The position numbers and the translations under genes are program-made. The notes under the pieces are model-generated. The model was given only the letters and a program-made list of their open reading frames with translations. It searched no databases and had not been told where the DNA came from. Positions 1 to 7,736 of a DNA stretch of 64,000 nt are shown one piece after another. Each line of letters opens with the position of its first letter. The stretch's first letter is position 1. The DNA comes from JADKIH01 sp031367345 (lineage in GTDB: Bacteria > Bacteroidota > Bacteroidia > AKYH767-A > 2013-40CM-41-45), in NCBI GenBank assembly GCA_031367345.1, contig JANLPR010000045.1, forward strand, positions 70,852 through 134,851. The letters are read 5' to 3'.

Positions 1-1
1 T

Positions 2-724
2 GGTCATTTATGTGGAAATTGTCCGCCGGCAGGAGTTATGTTGAATGATTCTATGCGTGCATTGTTTGGCGATCGGTTAGTTGCTGTTAGTGTTCACTCA
101 GGGCAGTTCGCTGATGTTTGTCCTACAGCATTAGATTGTCCAAGCGCTGCTCCTGTTGGTGCTTTTACTGCTGACTATCGTTCAACAGTTGGTGATATCT
201 GGGCAGCAAAATTTCTTGTGAATGCGAATCCAATTGGTTTGATCGACAGAGTTGGTTATCCGACGGCTCATAAAAAAACATATTTAAATTGGAAGACAGC
301 AGCACAGAATGAACTTACAAACTCTCCTGCTGCAAAATTGAATATCAGTTTAAAATATGACGAGACTACTCGAAAAATAAAAGCAGGTGTTAAAACAGAA
401 ATGATCCAATCATATACCGATTATTTAAAAGTTCAGATGATTATTGTTGAAGACAGTATTGTTGATTGGCAACAGTGGTATGGTCATACTCCTCAACTAG
501 TTCCTGATTACCTTTTTCATGATATACTCAGAGCATCTATGAATGGGAATTTTGGTGATTCATTGTCGGTTACTATTCCAATGAATGCCGGAGCTAAATT
601 TATAAATGGATATTTTACGACAATTGCCTCAAGTTGGAATCCTGACAAATGCAAAGTGGTAGCTTTTGTCTTCGATGCTAATACGTATAGGATTATTCAA
701 GTTGAAGAGAAAAAAATAAAGTAA
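2..724 (+). CDS. Omp28-family outer membrane protein, 5' end outside the window
   Basis: The frame is open to the left edge, so this is the C-terminal part (about 240 residues) of a longer gene; an internal ATG lies at 38. The first visible residues read GHLCGNCPPAG. A CxxC motif in a G-x-x-C-G-N-C-P setting is typical of Omp28-related proteins of Bacteroidota, which have a thioredoxin-like N-terminal domain followed by beta-rich regions. The rest fits that family: a V-S-V-H-S-G segment, then an I-G-L-I-D-R segment, then a beta-rich tail. Signal peptide and N-terminus are not visible. It ends in TAA one base before the next ATG, so the two genes are probably co-transcribed. The exact role of Omp28 proteins is not settled. 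Family assignment is fairly secure, the function is not. Confidence 0.75.
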   Translation, partial: GHLCGNCPPAGVMLNDSMRALFGDRLVAVSVHSGQFADVCPTALDCPSAAPVGAFTADYRSTVGDIWAAKFLVNANPIGLIDRVGYPTAHKKTYLNWKTAAQNELTNSPAAKLNISLKYDETTRKIKAGVKTEMIQSYTDYLKVQMIIVEDSIVDWQQWYGHTPQLVPDYLFHDILRASMNGNFGDSLSVTIPMNAGAKFINGYFTTIASSWNPDKCKVVAFVFDANTYRIIQVEEKKIK

Positions 725-725
725 G

Positions 726-1313
726 ATGAAAAACAGACTACTTTTTATGTTTCTCTTTTTCATTCCATATTTCATAGAAGCGCAAAGTTTTAATTCAGGT
801 ATGAGAATTGGAATTGTAGGCTCGCAAGTTGATGGTGATTCGTATGAAGGGTTTAACAAGGCAGGCCTTACAGGAGGAATTTATGTAAATCATAAAATAG
901 CAGAGCAGTTTTCTTTACAAATGGAAATGAATTATATCCAAAAAGGAAGTAGAAAACCTGTTGATTTGAATGGTTCTTTTTATTTGATGAGAGTAAATTA
1001 TTTGGAAGTTCCTTTGATTTTGCATTGGCATGTAAATTCAATGATTGATATTTTTTGTGGACCGTCGTATGCAATTCTTTTAAATTCTTATGAGGAAAAC
1101 GAATTTGGCGTCTATCAAGGTCCTGCCTTCAATAGTTATGAAGTGGCAGCAAGAATTGGATTGTCGTACAAACTTTCTGATCAATGGAAAGTCGATGGTC
1201 GATATTGTAATTCTATCACTACGATTCGTCCGGCCCCATATTCCTATTCACCATATTTGGAAAAAGGTCAGTATAACCGTTATATTGAGATTGGCTTGAG
1301 TTATGATTTTTAG
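726..1313 (+). CDS. Small outer membrane beta-barrel protein, PorT-like
   Basis: 195 residues. It begins with a signal peptide (MKNRLLFMFLFFIPYFIEAQ, cleavage probably near AQ-S). The mature part alternates hydrophobic and polar residues as in an eight-strand barrel and ends in IEIGLSYDF, a typical barrel C-terminus with a terminal Phe. Segments such as GMRIGIVGSQ, YLEVPLIL and RIGLSYKLSD are the usual marks of the PorT/OMP_b-brl_2 family of Bacteroidota. The start lies one base after the Omp28-like stop. Many proteins of this family are uncharacterised, so a T9SS role should not be assumed from the PorT label. Confidence 0.75.
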   Translation: MKNRLLFMFLFFIPYFIEAQSFNSGMRIGIVGSQVDGDSYEGFNKAGLTGGIYVNHKIAEQFSLQMEMNYIQKGSRKPVDLNGSFYLMRVNYLEVPLILHWHVNSMIDIFCGPSYAILLNSYEENEFGVYQGPAFNSYEVAARIGLSYKLSDQWKVDGRYCNSITTIRPAPYSYSPYLEKGQYNRYIEIGLSYDF

Positions 1314-1399
1314 ATTTTTTTTAGAGTGATAGATTTTCTGAAAAGATTGTAGTACATCATTATAAGTGTGCAGGTGGTTTAAGCTTGGAGAATAAGGTG

Positions 1400-1464
1400 A
1401 AGTGAACGTAGAGTGCATGAAGAATTATTACCCTAAAAATCGAAGGAAAAGAAAACGTTCACTT
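1400..1464. repeat. 10-bp perfect inverted repeat in the gap before deoC
   Basis: AAGTGAACGT at 1400-1409 is the exact reverse complement of ACGTTCACTT at 1455-1464, with 45 bases between. The right arm runs into a short T-run. It could be a weak terminator for the upstream pair, an operator, or a remnant. The rest of the 1314-1583 gap holds no gene that I can support. Confidence 0.4.
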
Positions 1465-1552
1465 TTTGAATTTAAGTAAGGATTATTGCTAGGAATGAAA
1501 CCTGATGAATTGGCAGCCTTTATCAACATTTCACCTTTATTGAAGAATTTTG

Positions 1553-1560
1553 TATCTTCG
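1553..1560 (+). promoter_or_regulatory. Candidate -7 element for deoC
   Basis: TATCTTCG, 29 bases before the deoC ATG, differs from the Bacteroidota -7 consensus TAnnTTTG only by C for T. No clear TTG -33 box is seen at the right distance. The same TAnnTTCG variant occurs before several other genes in this window (11323, 17615, 23318). Confidence 0.35.
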
Positions 1561-1589
1561 CTTCCCCCCTTATAAAAGGGTTATTGAAT

Positions 1590-2495
1590 ATGAAAAGATC
1601 TGATTATACATTGAGCGATAGTCCGGCCATTGACCAAGTTGGAGTGGAAGAACGGATATCGCGCTTTTCAAAACGTAGCATCAAAAAAGAATCTAAACTG
1701 GCTGCTTTGAAAATGGCTTTAAGTATGGTTGATTTAACTACACTTGAAGCAAAAGACACTCCCGGTAAAGTAAAACAACTTTGTGCCAAAGCAATGCATC
1801 CTCATGCAGGTTATGACGATATTCCTTCAGTAGCGGCCGTTTGTGTTTACCCGAATTTTGTACGCATTGCTAAAAATGCTTTAAAAGGATCGAGTGTAAA
1901 AGTTGCTGCTGTAGCAACCGCATTTCCAAGCGGTATGTCGACTCGCAAAGTAAAGCTCGAAGAAACAAAATGGGCTGTAGGCGAAGGTGCCGATGAAATT
2001 GATATGGTGATTTCTAGAGGTCATTTTCTTTCTGGAGAATATGGGTTTGTCTTTGATGAAATTGCTGCTGTTAAAGAAGTATGCGGTGACGCACATTTGA
2101 AAGTAATTTTAGAAACCGGCGAGCTGAGTACGCTCGATAATGTACGTCGCGCATCTGATTTAGCTATGAATGCCGGAGCAGATTTTATAAAGACCAGCAC
2201 AGGTAAAATTCAACCTGCAGCAACACTTCCCGTAACTTTGGTTATGCTCGAAGCAATAAGAGATTTTTATTACGAAACAGGAAAACAAATTGGAATGAAA
2301 CCGGCAGGTGGAATCGCTACGGCAAAACTTTCATTAAATTATTTGGTTGTACTCCGCGAAACGCTGGGTCAGGATTGGTTGAATGCAGACATGTTCCGCT
2401 TTGGCGCTAGTGCACTCGCCAACGATTTATTAATGCAAATCGTAAAAGAGAAAACAGGTATATACCAAAGCATCGATTATTTTTCTAAAGATTAA
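1590..2495 (+). CDS. deoC: Deoxyribose-phosphate aldolase
   Basis: Class I aldolase that cleaves 2-deoxyribose 5-phosphate to glyceraldehyde 3-phosphate and acetaldehyde in deoxynucleoside breakdown. From the ATG at 1590 it is 301 residues; the frame also has an upstream TTG at 1584, but the ATG is preferred. The Schiff-base lysine is in GADFIKTSTGK (about K201) and the second catalytic lysine in MKPAGGI (about K237). It is about 40 residues longer than the E. coli enzyme because of an N-terminal extension, so it resembles the longer eukaryote-type DERA (VDLTTLEAKDTPGKVKQLC segment). Two aldehyde dehydrogenase-type genes follow, well placed to oxidise the acetaldehyde product. Confidence 0.93.
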   Translation: MKRSDYTLSDSPAIDQVGVEERISRFSKRSIKKESKLAALKMALSMVDLTTLEAKDTPGKVKQLCAKAMHPHAGYDDIPSVAAVCVYPNFVRIAKNALKGSSVKVAAVATAFPSGMSTRKVKLEETKWAVGEGADEIDMVISRGHFLSGEYGFVFDEIAAVKEVCGDAHLKVILETGELSTLDNVRRASDLAMNAGADFIKTSTGKIQPAATLPVTLVMLEAIRDFYYETGKQIGMKPAGGIATAKLSLNYLVVLRETLGQDWLNADMFRFGASALANDLLMQIVKEKTGIYQSIDYFSKD

Positions 2496-2533
2496 TTTAT
2501 CCGGAAGCTAATACTTCCTCTATTCAAAACTGA

Positions 2534-4021
2534 ATGGCAAAGAAACAAACAAAAAAAACAGCAGCGATCAAATTTGATACTGATTGGAAATATGCTCCTG
2601 CACCAGAGAGTAAAGATCATATTCGCTTAGAAGAAAAGTATGATCTTTTTATCAATGGAAAGTTTACTCCGCCCTCGTCGGGCAAATATTTTGAAACGAT
2701 CAATCCGGCTACTGAGAAGAAGCTTGCTATGGTTGCCGATGCAAATGAAAAAGACGTTGACCTGGCTGTGAAGTCGGCTCGTACGGCTTACGATAAAACA
2801 TGGAGCAAAATGCCTGCGAAGGAAAGAGGTAAATACATTTATCGTATTGCGCGTATTATGCAAGAGCGGGCTCGTGAACTTTCTGTAATTGAAACGATGG
2901 ACGGCGGTAAAGCAATTCGCGAATCGCGTGATGTAGATATTCCATTAGCTGCGGCACATTTCTTTTATTATGCCGGCTGGGCCGATAAAGTAAAATATGC
3001 TGTGCCTGGCGCTTCAGCTCGATCTCTTGGTGTTGCAGGACAAATTATTCCATGGAATTTTCCGCTGCTAATGGCTGCATGGAAAATAGCACCTGCACTT
3101 GCTGCCGGAAATACTGTTGTTTTGAAACCTGCAGAGACAACTCCACTAACTGCTTTAAAACTTGCCGAAATATTTCGTGATGCAGATCTGCCTCCGGGCG
3201 TTGTAAATATTATTACAGGAGCAGGAGCTACCGGTGCTGCATTAGTAAATCATCCGGGAATTGACAAAATTGCTTTTACAGGGAGTACCGATGTAGGAAA
3301 GATTATTCAGAAAGCGATTGCCGGAACTAATAAAAAATATACACTTGAATTGGGTGGTAAAGCTGCAAATATTATTTTTGAAGATGCAGCTATCGACCAA
3401 GCTGTTGAAGGTGTCATTAACGGAATTTTCTTTAACCAAGGTCATGTTTGTTGTGCGGGCTCTCGATTATTCGTTCAGGAAAGTATCGCCAATAAAGTAA
3501 TTCGCAAATTAAAAGATCGGATGGAAACGTTAATCGTTGGCGATCCACTCGATAAAAATACTGATATAGGTGCGATCAATTCTAAAATGCAATTGGATAA
3601 AATAAAAAAATATTTGAAGATCGGTGTTAATGAAGGTGGTGAAATGTATCAGTCTTCTTGTGAAATTCCTTCAAAAGGATTTTTCTGTCGACCAACTTTA
3701 TTTATGAATGTTGCACAATCATCAAGAATCGTTCAAGAAGAAATTTTTGGCCCGGTGTTATCTATTCAAACTTTCAGAACGGTAGAAGAAGTGATTGAGA
3801 AAGCTAACAATATTCCTTATGGTTTAAGTGGTGGAGTATGGACCGATAAAGGATCGAAAATATTTAGGGTTACGTCGGCCCTAAGAGCAGGTGTGATCTG
3901 GGCTAATACGTACAATAAATTCGATCCAACTTCTCCTTTCGGAGGGTATAAAGAAAGTGGCGTTGGTAGAGAAGGTGGCTTGCACGGATTAATACCTTAT
4001 TTAGAAGTTGAGCATAATTAA
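2534..4021 (+). CDS. Aldehyde dehydrogenase, catalytic part of a split ALDH16-like enzyme
   Basis: NAD(P)-dependent aldehyde dehydrogenase, 495 residues, full length for one catalytic ALDH unit. Motifs in order: PWNFPLLMAAWKIAPALAAG, KPAETTPL, FTGSTDVGK, the general base in LELGGK, and the nucleophile in NQGHVCCAGS (C306 by alignment with the usual GQxC motif), then EEIFGPVLS and SPFGGYKESG. The N-terminus (FDTDWKYAPAPES) resembles what I recall of the start of animal ALDH16A1 (FTSLEYGPVPES), which suggests the ALDH16 subfamily. The gene lies 38 bases after deoC, so acetaldehyde from DERA is a likely substrate. The next gene encodes a non-catalytic ALDH-like partner. Confidence 0.9.
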   Translation: MAKKQTKKTAAIKFDTDWKYAPAPESKDHIRLEEKYDLFINGKFTPPSSGKYFETINPATEKKLAMVADANEKDVDLAVKSARTAYDKTWSKMPAKERGKYIYRIARIMQERARELSVIETMDGGKAIRESRDVDIPLAAAHFFYYAGWADKVKYAVPGASARSLGVAGQIIPWNFPLLMAAWKIAPALAAGNTVVLKPAETTPLTALKLAEIFRDADLPPGVVNIITGAGATGAALVNHPGIDKIAFTGSTDVGKIIQKAIAGTNKKYTLELGGKAANIIFEDAAIDQAVEGVINGIFFNQGHVCCAGSRLFVQESIANKVIRKLKDRMETLIVGDPLDKNTDIGAINSKMQLDKIKKYLKIGVNEGGEMYQSSCEIPSKGFFCRPTLFMNVAQSSRIVQEEIFGPVLSIQTFRTVEEVIEKANNIPYGLSGGVWTDKGSKIFRVTSALRAGVIWANTYNKFDPTSPFGGYKESGVGREGGLHGLIPYLEVEHN

Positions 4022-4042
4022 TTTTTCAAAAGCATTTACAAA

Positions 4043-4960
4043 ATGGATCAAATAGAAAAAACTAAAGTTAATACAGAACAAGCAAACGGGCAGGCAAAAG
4101 GTAAACGTTTGGATGTTATGAAAACGTATAAGATATACATCGACGGAAAGTTTCCGCGTACAGAATCAGGCAGATATTATATTCTGAAAGATTCTAAAGG
4201 TGAGAATTCAGTAAATATTTGTCAGTCGTCACGTAAAGATTTTCGTGAAGCGGTTGTTGCTGCTAGGAAAGCGCAACCTTCATGGGCAGCTAAATCTGCC
4301 TATAACAAAGGACAGATTCTTTACCGTATTGCAGAAATGTTGGAAGGAAGAAAAACACAATTCGTTGAAGAGTTAATACAGCAAGGAAGTTCACAAGCTC
4401 AAGCAGAAAAAGAAGTAGAGTTGTCGATTGATCGACTTGTTTACTATGCAGGCTGGAGCGATAAATATCAACAGGTATTTTCGGCAGTGAATCCTGTGGA
4501 ATCTTCGCATTTTAATTTTTCAATGGCTGAACCTACAGGCGTTGTTTCTGCACTTTCATCAGAAAATTATGGACTGATCGGTTTGGTTTCAGTAATTGCT
4601 CCTGCAATTGTTGGTGGAAATACAATTATTATTCTTGCTTCTTCGGAAAAACCTTTGTGTGCTGTAACTTTTGGTGAAGTAATAAATTCATCTGATGTTC
4701 CGGGTGGTGTAGTAAACATACTTACAGGTTTCCGTTCGGAATTGTTGACACATTTTGCAAATCATATGGATGTAAACGCAATTGTTTACAATGGAAATAA
4801 TTTAGAGGAGATTATTAAGATAAAAGAATTGTCTTCCCTAAATGTAAAAAGAGCGATCATTTATAAAGATGTGAATGACATGGATGAGAACTCTCAAAAT
4901 GGATATCGGATTATGGATCTTCAAGAAATAAAAACAACTTGGCATCCTGTTGGCCAGTAA
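4043..4960 (+). CDS. Truncated, non-catalytic ALDH-like protein, possible ALDH16 C-terminal half
   Basis: 305 residues. After an N-terminal tail of about 25 residues it follows the ALDH fold: YKIYIDGKFPRTESGRYY, then a helical part, then APAIVGGNTIIILAS and VPGGVVNILTG of the NAD-binding region. The chain stops before any catalytic Cys or LGG motif: where an ALDH would show the nucleophile loop there is only a short tail ending TTWHPVGQ. Frame and stop look clean, so it is not an obvious recent frameshift. With the preceding gene it totals about 800 residues, the size of ALDH16, in which a catalytic ALDH domain is followed by an incomplete pseudo-ALDH domain. It is probably a structural partner of the upstream enzyme. 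The next ATG is 10 bases after the stop. Confidence 0.75.
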   Translation: MDQIEKTKVNTEQANGQAKGKRLDVMKTYKIYIDGKFPRTESGRYYILKDSKGENSVNICQSSRKDFREAVVAARKAQPSWAAKSAYNKGQILYRIAEMLEGRKTQFVEELIQQGSSQAQAEKEVELSIDRLVYYAGWSDKYQQVFSAVNPVESSHFNFSMAEPTGVVSALSSENYGLIGLVSVIAPAIVGGNTIIILASSEKPLCAVTFGEVINSSDVPGGVVNILTGFRSELLTHFANHMDVNAIVYNGNNLEEIIKIKELSSLNVKRAIIYKDVNDMDENSQNGYRIMDLQEIKTTWHPVGQ

Positions 4961-4970
4961 TAGTAAAATC

Positions 4971-5564
4971 ATGGCTGAACATATTTTTCCATCTGCCACA
5001 CTTGTTGATTTCAACGAGCGACAAAAAATGATGAAGCAAAAGCCAATGATTATTTGGTTGACCGGATTAAGTGGTTCAGGCAAAACAACTATAGCTCAAA
5101 AATTGGAAGTACAGTTATTGAGTGAAGGATTTAAAGTTTTTCTACTTGATGGCGATTCATTACGCGATGGATTAAACAAAGACTTGGGATTTACTGTAGA
5201 AGATAGGAAAGAGAATATTAGAAGAGCAGGAGAAATTTGTAAATTATTTTTTAACGCAGGAATGACCGTAATAACTTCTTTTATTTCGCCATTGGAAGAA
5301 GATAGAAGGAAAGTTAGAAGTCTATTTCCTCCGGGAAGTTTTGTTGAAGTTTATGTGAATACCCCGCTGGAAGTATGTGAAGCTCGCGATGTAAAAGGAT
5401 TATATTCTAAAGCCAGAGCGGGAATAATAAACAATTTTACAGGTATAAGTTCACCTTATGAAGTACCTCACAAAGCGGAAGTAGTTATTGATACAACATT
5501 TTTTTCTATAGATGAGTGTGTTTATAAACTGAGAAATCAGTTGGATTTGAAAATTGATAATTGA
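4971..5564 (+). CDS. cysC: Adenylylsulfate kinase
   Basis: Phosphorylates adenylyl sulfate (APS) with ATP to give PAPS, the sulfate donor. The ATG at 4971 gives 197 residues; an in-frame TTG at 4950 would overlap the previous gene and is less likely. Walker A is GLSGSGKT at residues 32-39, followed by DGDSLRDGLN and DLGFTVEDRKENIRR (APS-binding region) and the TSFISP segment that holds the family's active-site Ser. It is a stand-alone kinase, not fused to CysN. It follows the ALDH-like gene by 10 bases but belongs in function with cysDNQ further on, from which it is separated by rlmF. Confidence 0.92.
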   Translation: MAEHIFPSATLVDFNERQKMMKQKPMIIWLTGLSGSGKTTIAQKLEVQLLSEGFKVFLLDGDSLRDGLNKDLGFTVEDRKENIRRAGEICKLFFNAGMTVITSFISPLEEDRRKVRSLFPPGSFVEVYVNTPLEVCEARDVKGLYSKARAGIINNFTGISSPYEVPHKAEVVIDTTFFSIDECVYKLRNQLDLKIDN

Positions 5565-5687
5565 AATATTTTGAAAGTTCGTTATTAATTTTATGCCGGC
5601 CCTGTCATGATATTAAGTGTAATTGTTATCTTAGTTGAGATTATTTTTATTGATTTAGGATTATTTTGAATCTAGATTTTAAATTAA

Positions 5688-6620
5688 TTGCAATTGACTC
5701 CCAATAATAAAACTATTCCTTCCGAAAAATCACGTTTGCATCCGCGAAATAAACATCGTGAGCATTACGATTTTGATTTACTTATCCAAAAAACGCCTTC
5801 GCTCAAATCCTTTGTTCGTAAGAATCCTTACGGTAATTTGTCAATCGATTTTTTTGACCCTGCAGCAGTGAAATCTTTAAATTTGGCATTGTTAAAAGAG
5901 TATTATTCAATTTTATATTGGGATATTCCGGATGGTTATTTGTGTCCGCCAATTCCAGGCCGTGCTGATTATCTTCACCATGTTTTTGATTTACTTTCTG
6001 AAAGTAATTATTCTGAACCGCCTCGTGGAGCAAAAATTTGTTGCTTAGATATAGGAGTCGGAGCCAATTGCATTTATCCGATAATTGGCCATGCAGAGTA
6101 CGGCTGGTCATTTGTTGGTACTGAAATAGATCCGATTGCCATTAGGTCTGCACAAAAAATAGTTGAATTAAATCCTTCTCTAAAAGGATTTGTAGAAATA
6201 AGACAACAACAAAATACTAAAGAAATTTTTAATGGAATAATTAAAAAGGAAGATTTTTTTGAAGTTTCAATTTGTAATCCCCCATTTTATTCGTCTGAAA
6301 AGGAAGCAACATCTGCCTCTCTTAGAAAGCAGTCCAATCTAAAGAAATCAAATGTTGATAAAAGTATTTTGAATTTTGGAGGTAAGAAAAATGAACTTTG
6401 GATTGACGGTGGTGAGGAAAAATTTGTAGGCGAAATGATCGACCAAAGCCAAGTGTATTCAAAAAATTGTAATTGGTTTACCACGCTCGTTTCTAGTTCT
6501 CAAAATTTGGATTCAATTTATTTAAGATTGAAAAGAGTAGAGGCCGTTAGAGTTATAACTATTCCAATGGGCACCGGAAATAAAGTAAGCAGAATAGTCG
6601 CATGGACTTATAACGTGTGA
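5688..6620 (+). CDS. rlmF: 23S rRNA (adenine(1618)-N6)-methyltransferase
   Basis: SAM-dependent methyltransferase for A1618 (E. coli numbering) of 23S rRNA. About 310 residues. The family signature is clear: LHPRNKHREHYDFDLL near the start, WDIPDGYLCPPIPGRADYLHH, the SAM-binding LDIGVGANCIYPI, and the catalytic NPPF motif in ICNPPFYSSE. There is no ATG: an in-frame TAA (5685-5687) directly precedes the TTG at 5688, and the only nearby alternative is TTG at 5694. The gene sits between cysC and cysD but has no known link with sulfur metabolism, so its position is probably incidental. Confidence 0.9.
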   Translation: MQLTPNNKTIPSEKSRLHPRNKHREHYDFDLLIQKTPSLKSFVRKNPYGNLSIDFFDPAAVKSLNLALLKEYYSILYWDIPDGYLCPPIPGRADYLHHVFDLLSESNYSEPPRGAKICCLDIGVGANCIYPIIGHAEYGWSFVGTEIDPIAIRSAQKIVELNPSLKGFVEIRQQQNTKEIFNGIIKKEDFFEVSICNPPFYSSEKEATSASLRKQSNLKKSNVDKSILNFGGKKNELWIDGGEEKFVGEMIDQSQVYSKNCNWFTTLVSSSQNLDSIYLRLKRVEAVRVITIPMGTGNKVSRIVAWTYNV

Positions 6621-6773
6621 TTTTAATGAAATTTATTTGATGATTTAATTTTGTTTTAATTCCTTTTTCTTTGTAAAACCATCCAATCTCTATTGCTCGT
6701 ATTTGCAAAATCATATTCAAACGGAATAATTGGTTTTTATTCAGGAATACTTGTATAAAAAATGAACTGCTGC

Positions 6774-6805
6774 TTTTGTCTATTCCCATAAAAGCGTTAC
6801 ATTTA
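6774..6805 (+). promoter_or_regulatory. Candidate promoter of the cysDNQ-polysaccharide operon
   Basis: TTTTG at 6774-6778, a 19-base spacer and TACATTTA at 6798-6805 match the Bacteroidota pattern TTG / TAnnTTTG except for the last base. The cysD ATG is only 8 bases further on, so the leader would be very short. It lies in the 193-base gap after rlmF and is the best start point for the run of closely spaced genes that follows. Confidence 0.45.
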
Positions 6806-6813
6806 TAACTTAT

Positions 6814-7719
6814 ATGTTTAGTTATAATCTTAATCATTTACGGGAATTAGAAGCGGAGAGTATTTTTATTCTTCGAGAAGTGGCTGCACAATTTGAAAAC
6901 CCGGCTCTTTTGTTTAGTGGTGGAAAAGATTCTATCGTTATTTCTTATCTGGCCAAAAAAGCTTTTTATCCGGCTCGCGTTCCGTTTGTTCTTTTGCATA
7001 TTGATACGGAACATAATTTTCCGGAAACAATTTCCTTTCGCGATCATTGGGTTAAAAAAATTGGAGCTAAACTTGTTGTTCGCTCTGTTCAAACTTCTAT
7101 CGATCAGAATAAAGTTGTCGAAGAAACCGGACCTTATGCAAGTAGAAATTCATTGCAGACTGTAACACTTTTAGATGCAATTGACGAATTGAAAATTGAT
7201 GCAGCTATTGGAGGTGCACGAAGAGATGAAGAAAAGGCAAGAGCAAAAGAAAGATTTTTTTCTCATAGAGATGAATTTGGTCAATGGGAACCCAAAAACC
7301 AAAGACCTGAACTGTGGAATATTTTTAATGGTAAGAAAAAGCATGGTGAACATTTTAGAATTTTTCCACTCAGCAATTGGACAGAAATTGATATATGGAA
7401 TTATATATTAGCTAATAATATTGAAGTTCCTTCATTATATTTTTCACATACTAGGAAAGTTTTTAATAGAAATGGTGTTATATATGCATTTGCAGATTTT
7501 ATGAAGTTAGTGCCTGAAGAAAAAGTTGTTTCTATGGATGTTCGATTTAGAACAATTGGAGATGTTACTTGTACCGGTGCTACTATCAGCAATGCATCAA
7601 CTATCGCTGAAATTATTGAAGAGATTAAAGTATCACGAGTTACCGAACGTGGATCTAGAATTGATGACCAACGTTCGGAGACAGCAATGGAAGACAGAAA
7701 AAAATCAGGATATTTCTAA
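6814..7719 (+). CDS. cysD: Sulfate adenylyltransferase subunit 2
   Basis: Catalytic subunit of the CysDN ATP sulfurylase, which makes APS from ATP and sulfate. 301 residues, normal for the family. It belongs to the PP-loop ATPases, with the pyrophosphate-binding SGGKDS at residues 35-40, then LLHIDTEHNFPET, the AAIGGARRDEEKARAKER segment and FPLSNWTEIDIWNYI, all standard CysD marks. cysN follows after 17 bases. APS can be used for assimilation or, after CysC, for PAPS-dependent sulfation. The absence of PAPS or sulfite reductase genes nearby favours the second here. Confidence 0.95.
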   Translation: MFSYNLNHLRELEAESIFILREVAAQFENPALLFSGGKDSIVISYLAKKAFYPARVPFVLLHIDTEHNFPETISFRDHWVKKIGAKLVVRSVQTSIDQNKVVEETGPYASRNSLQTVTLLDAIDELKIDAAIGGARRDEEKARAKERFFSHRDEFGQWEPKNQRPELWNIFNGKKKHGEHFRIFPLSNWTEIDIWNYILANNIEVPSLYFSHTRKVFNRNGVIYAFADFMKLVPEEKVVSMDVRFRTIGDVTCTGATISNASTIAEIIEEIKVSRVTERGSRIDDQRSETAMEDRKKSGYF

Positions 7720-7736
7720 ATTTAATTTACTATTAA

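Noticed and set aside
4043..4960. Frameshifted or broken full-length ALDH
   Set aside because: The next bases after the stop lead directly into cysC and no catalytic half of an ALDH is found in any frame downstream, so the short form looks intact.
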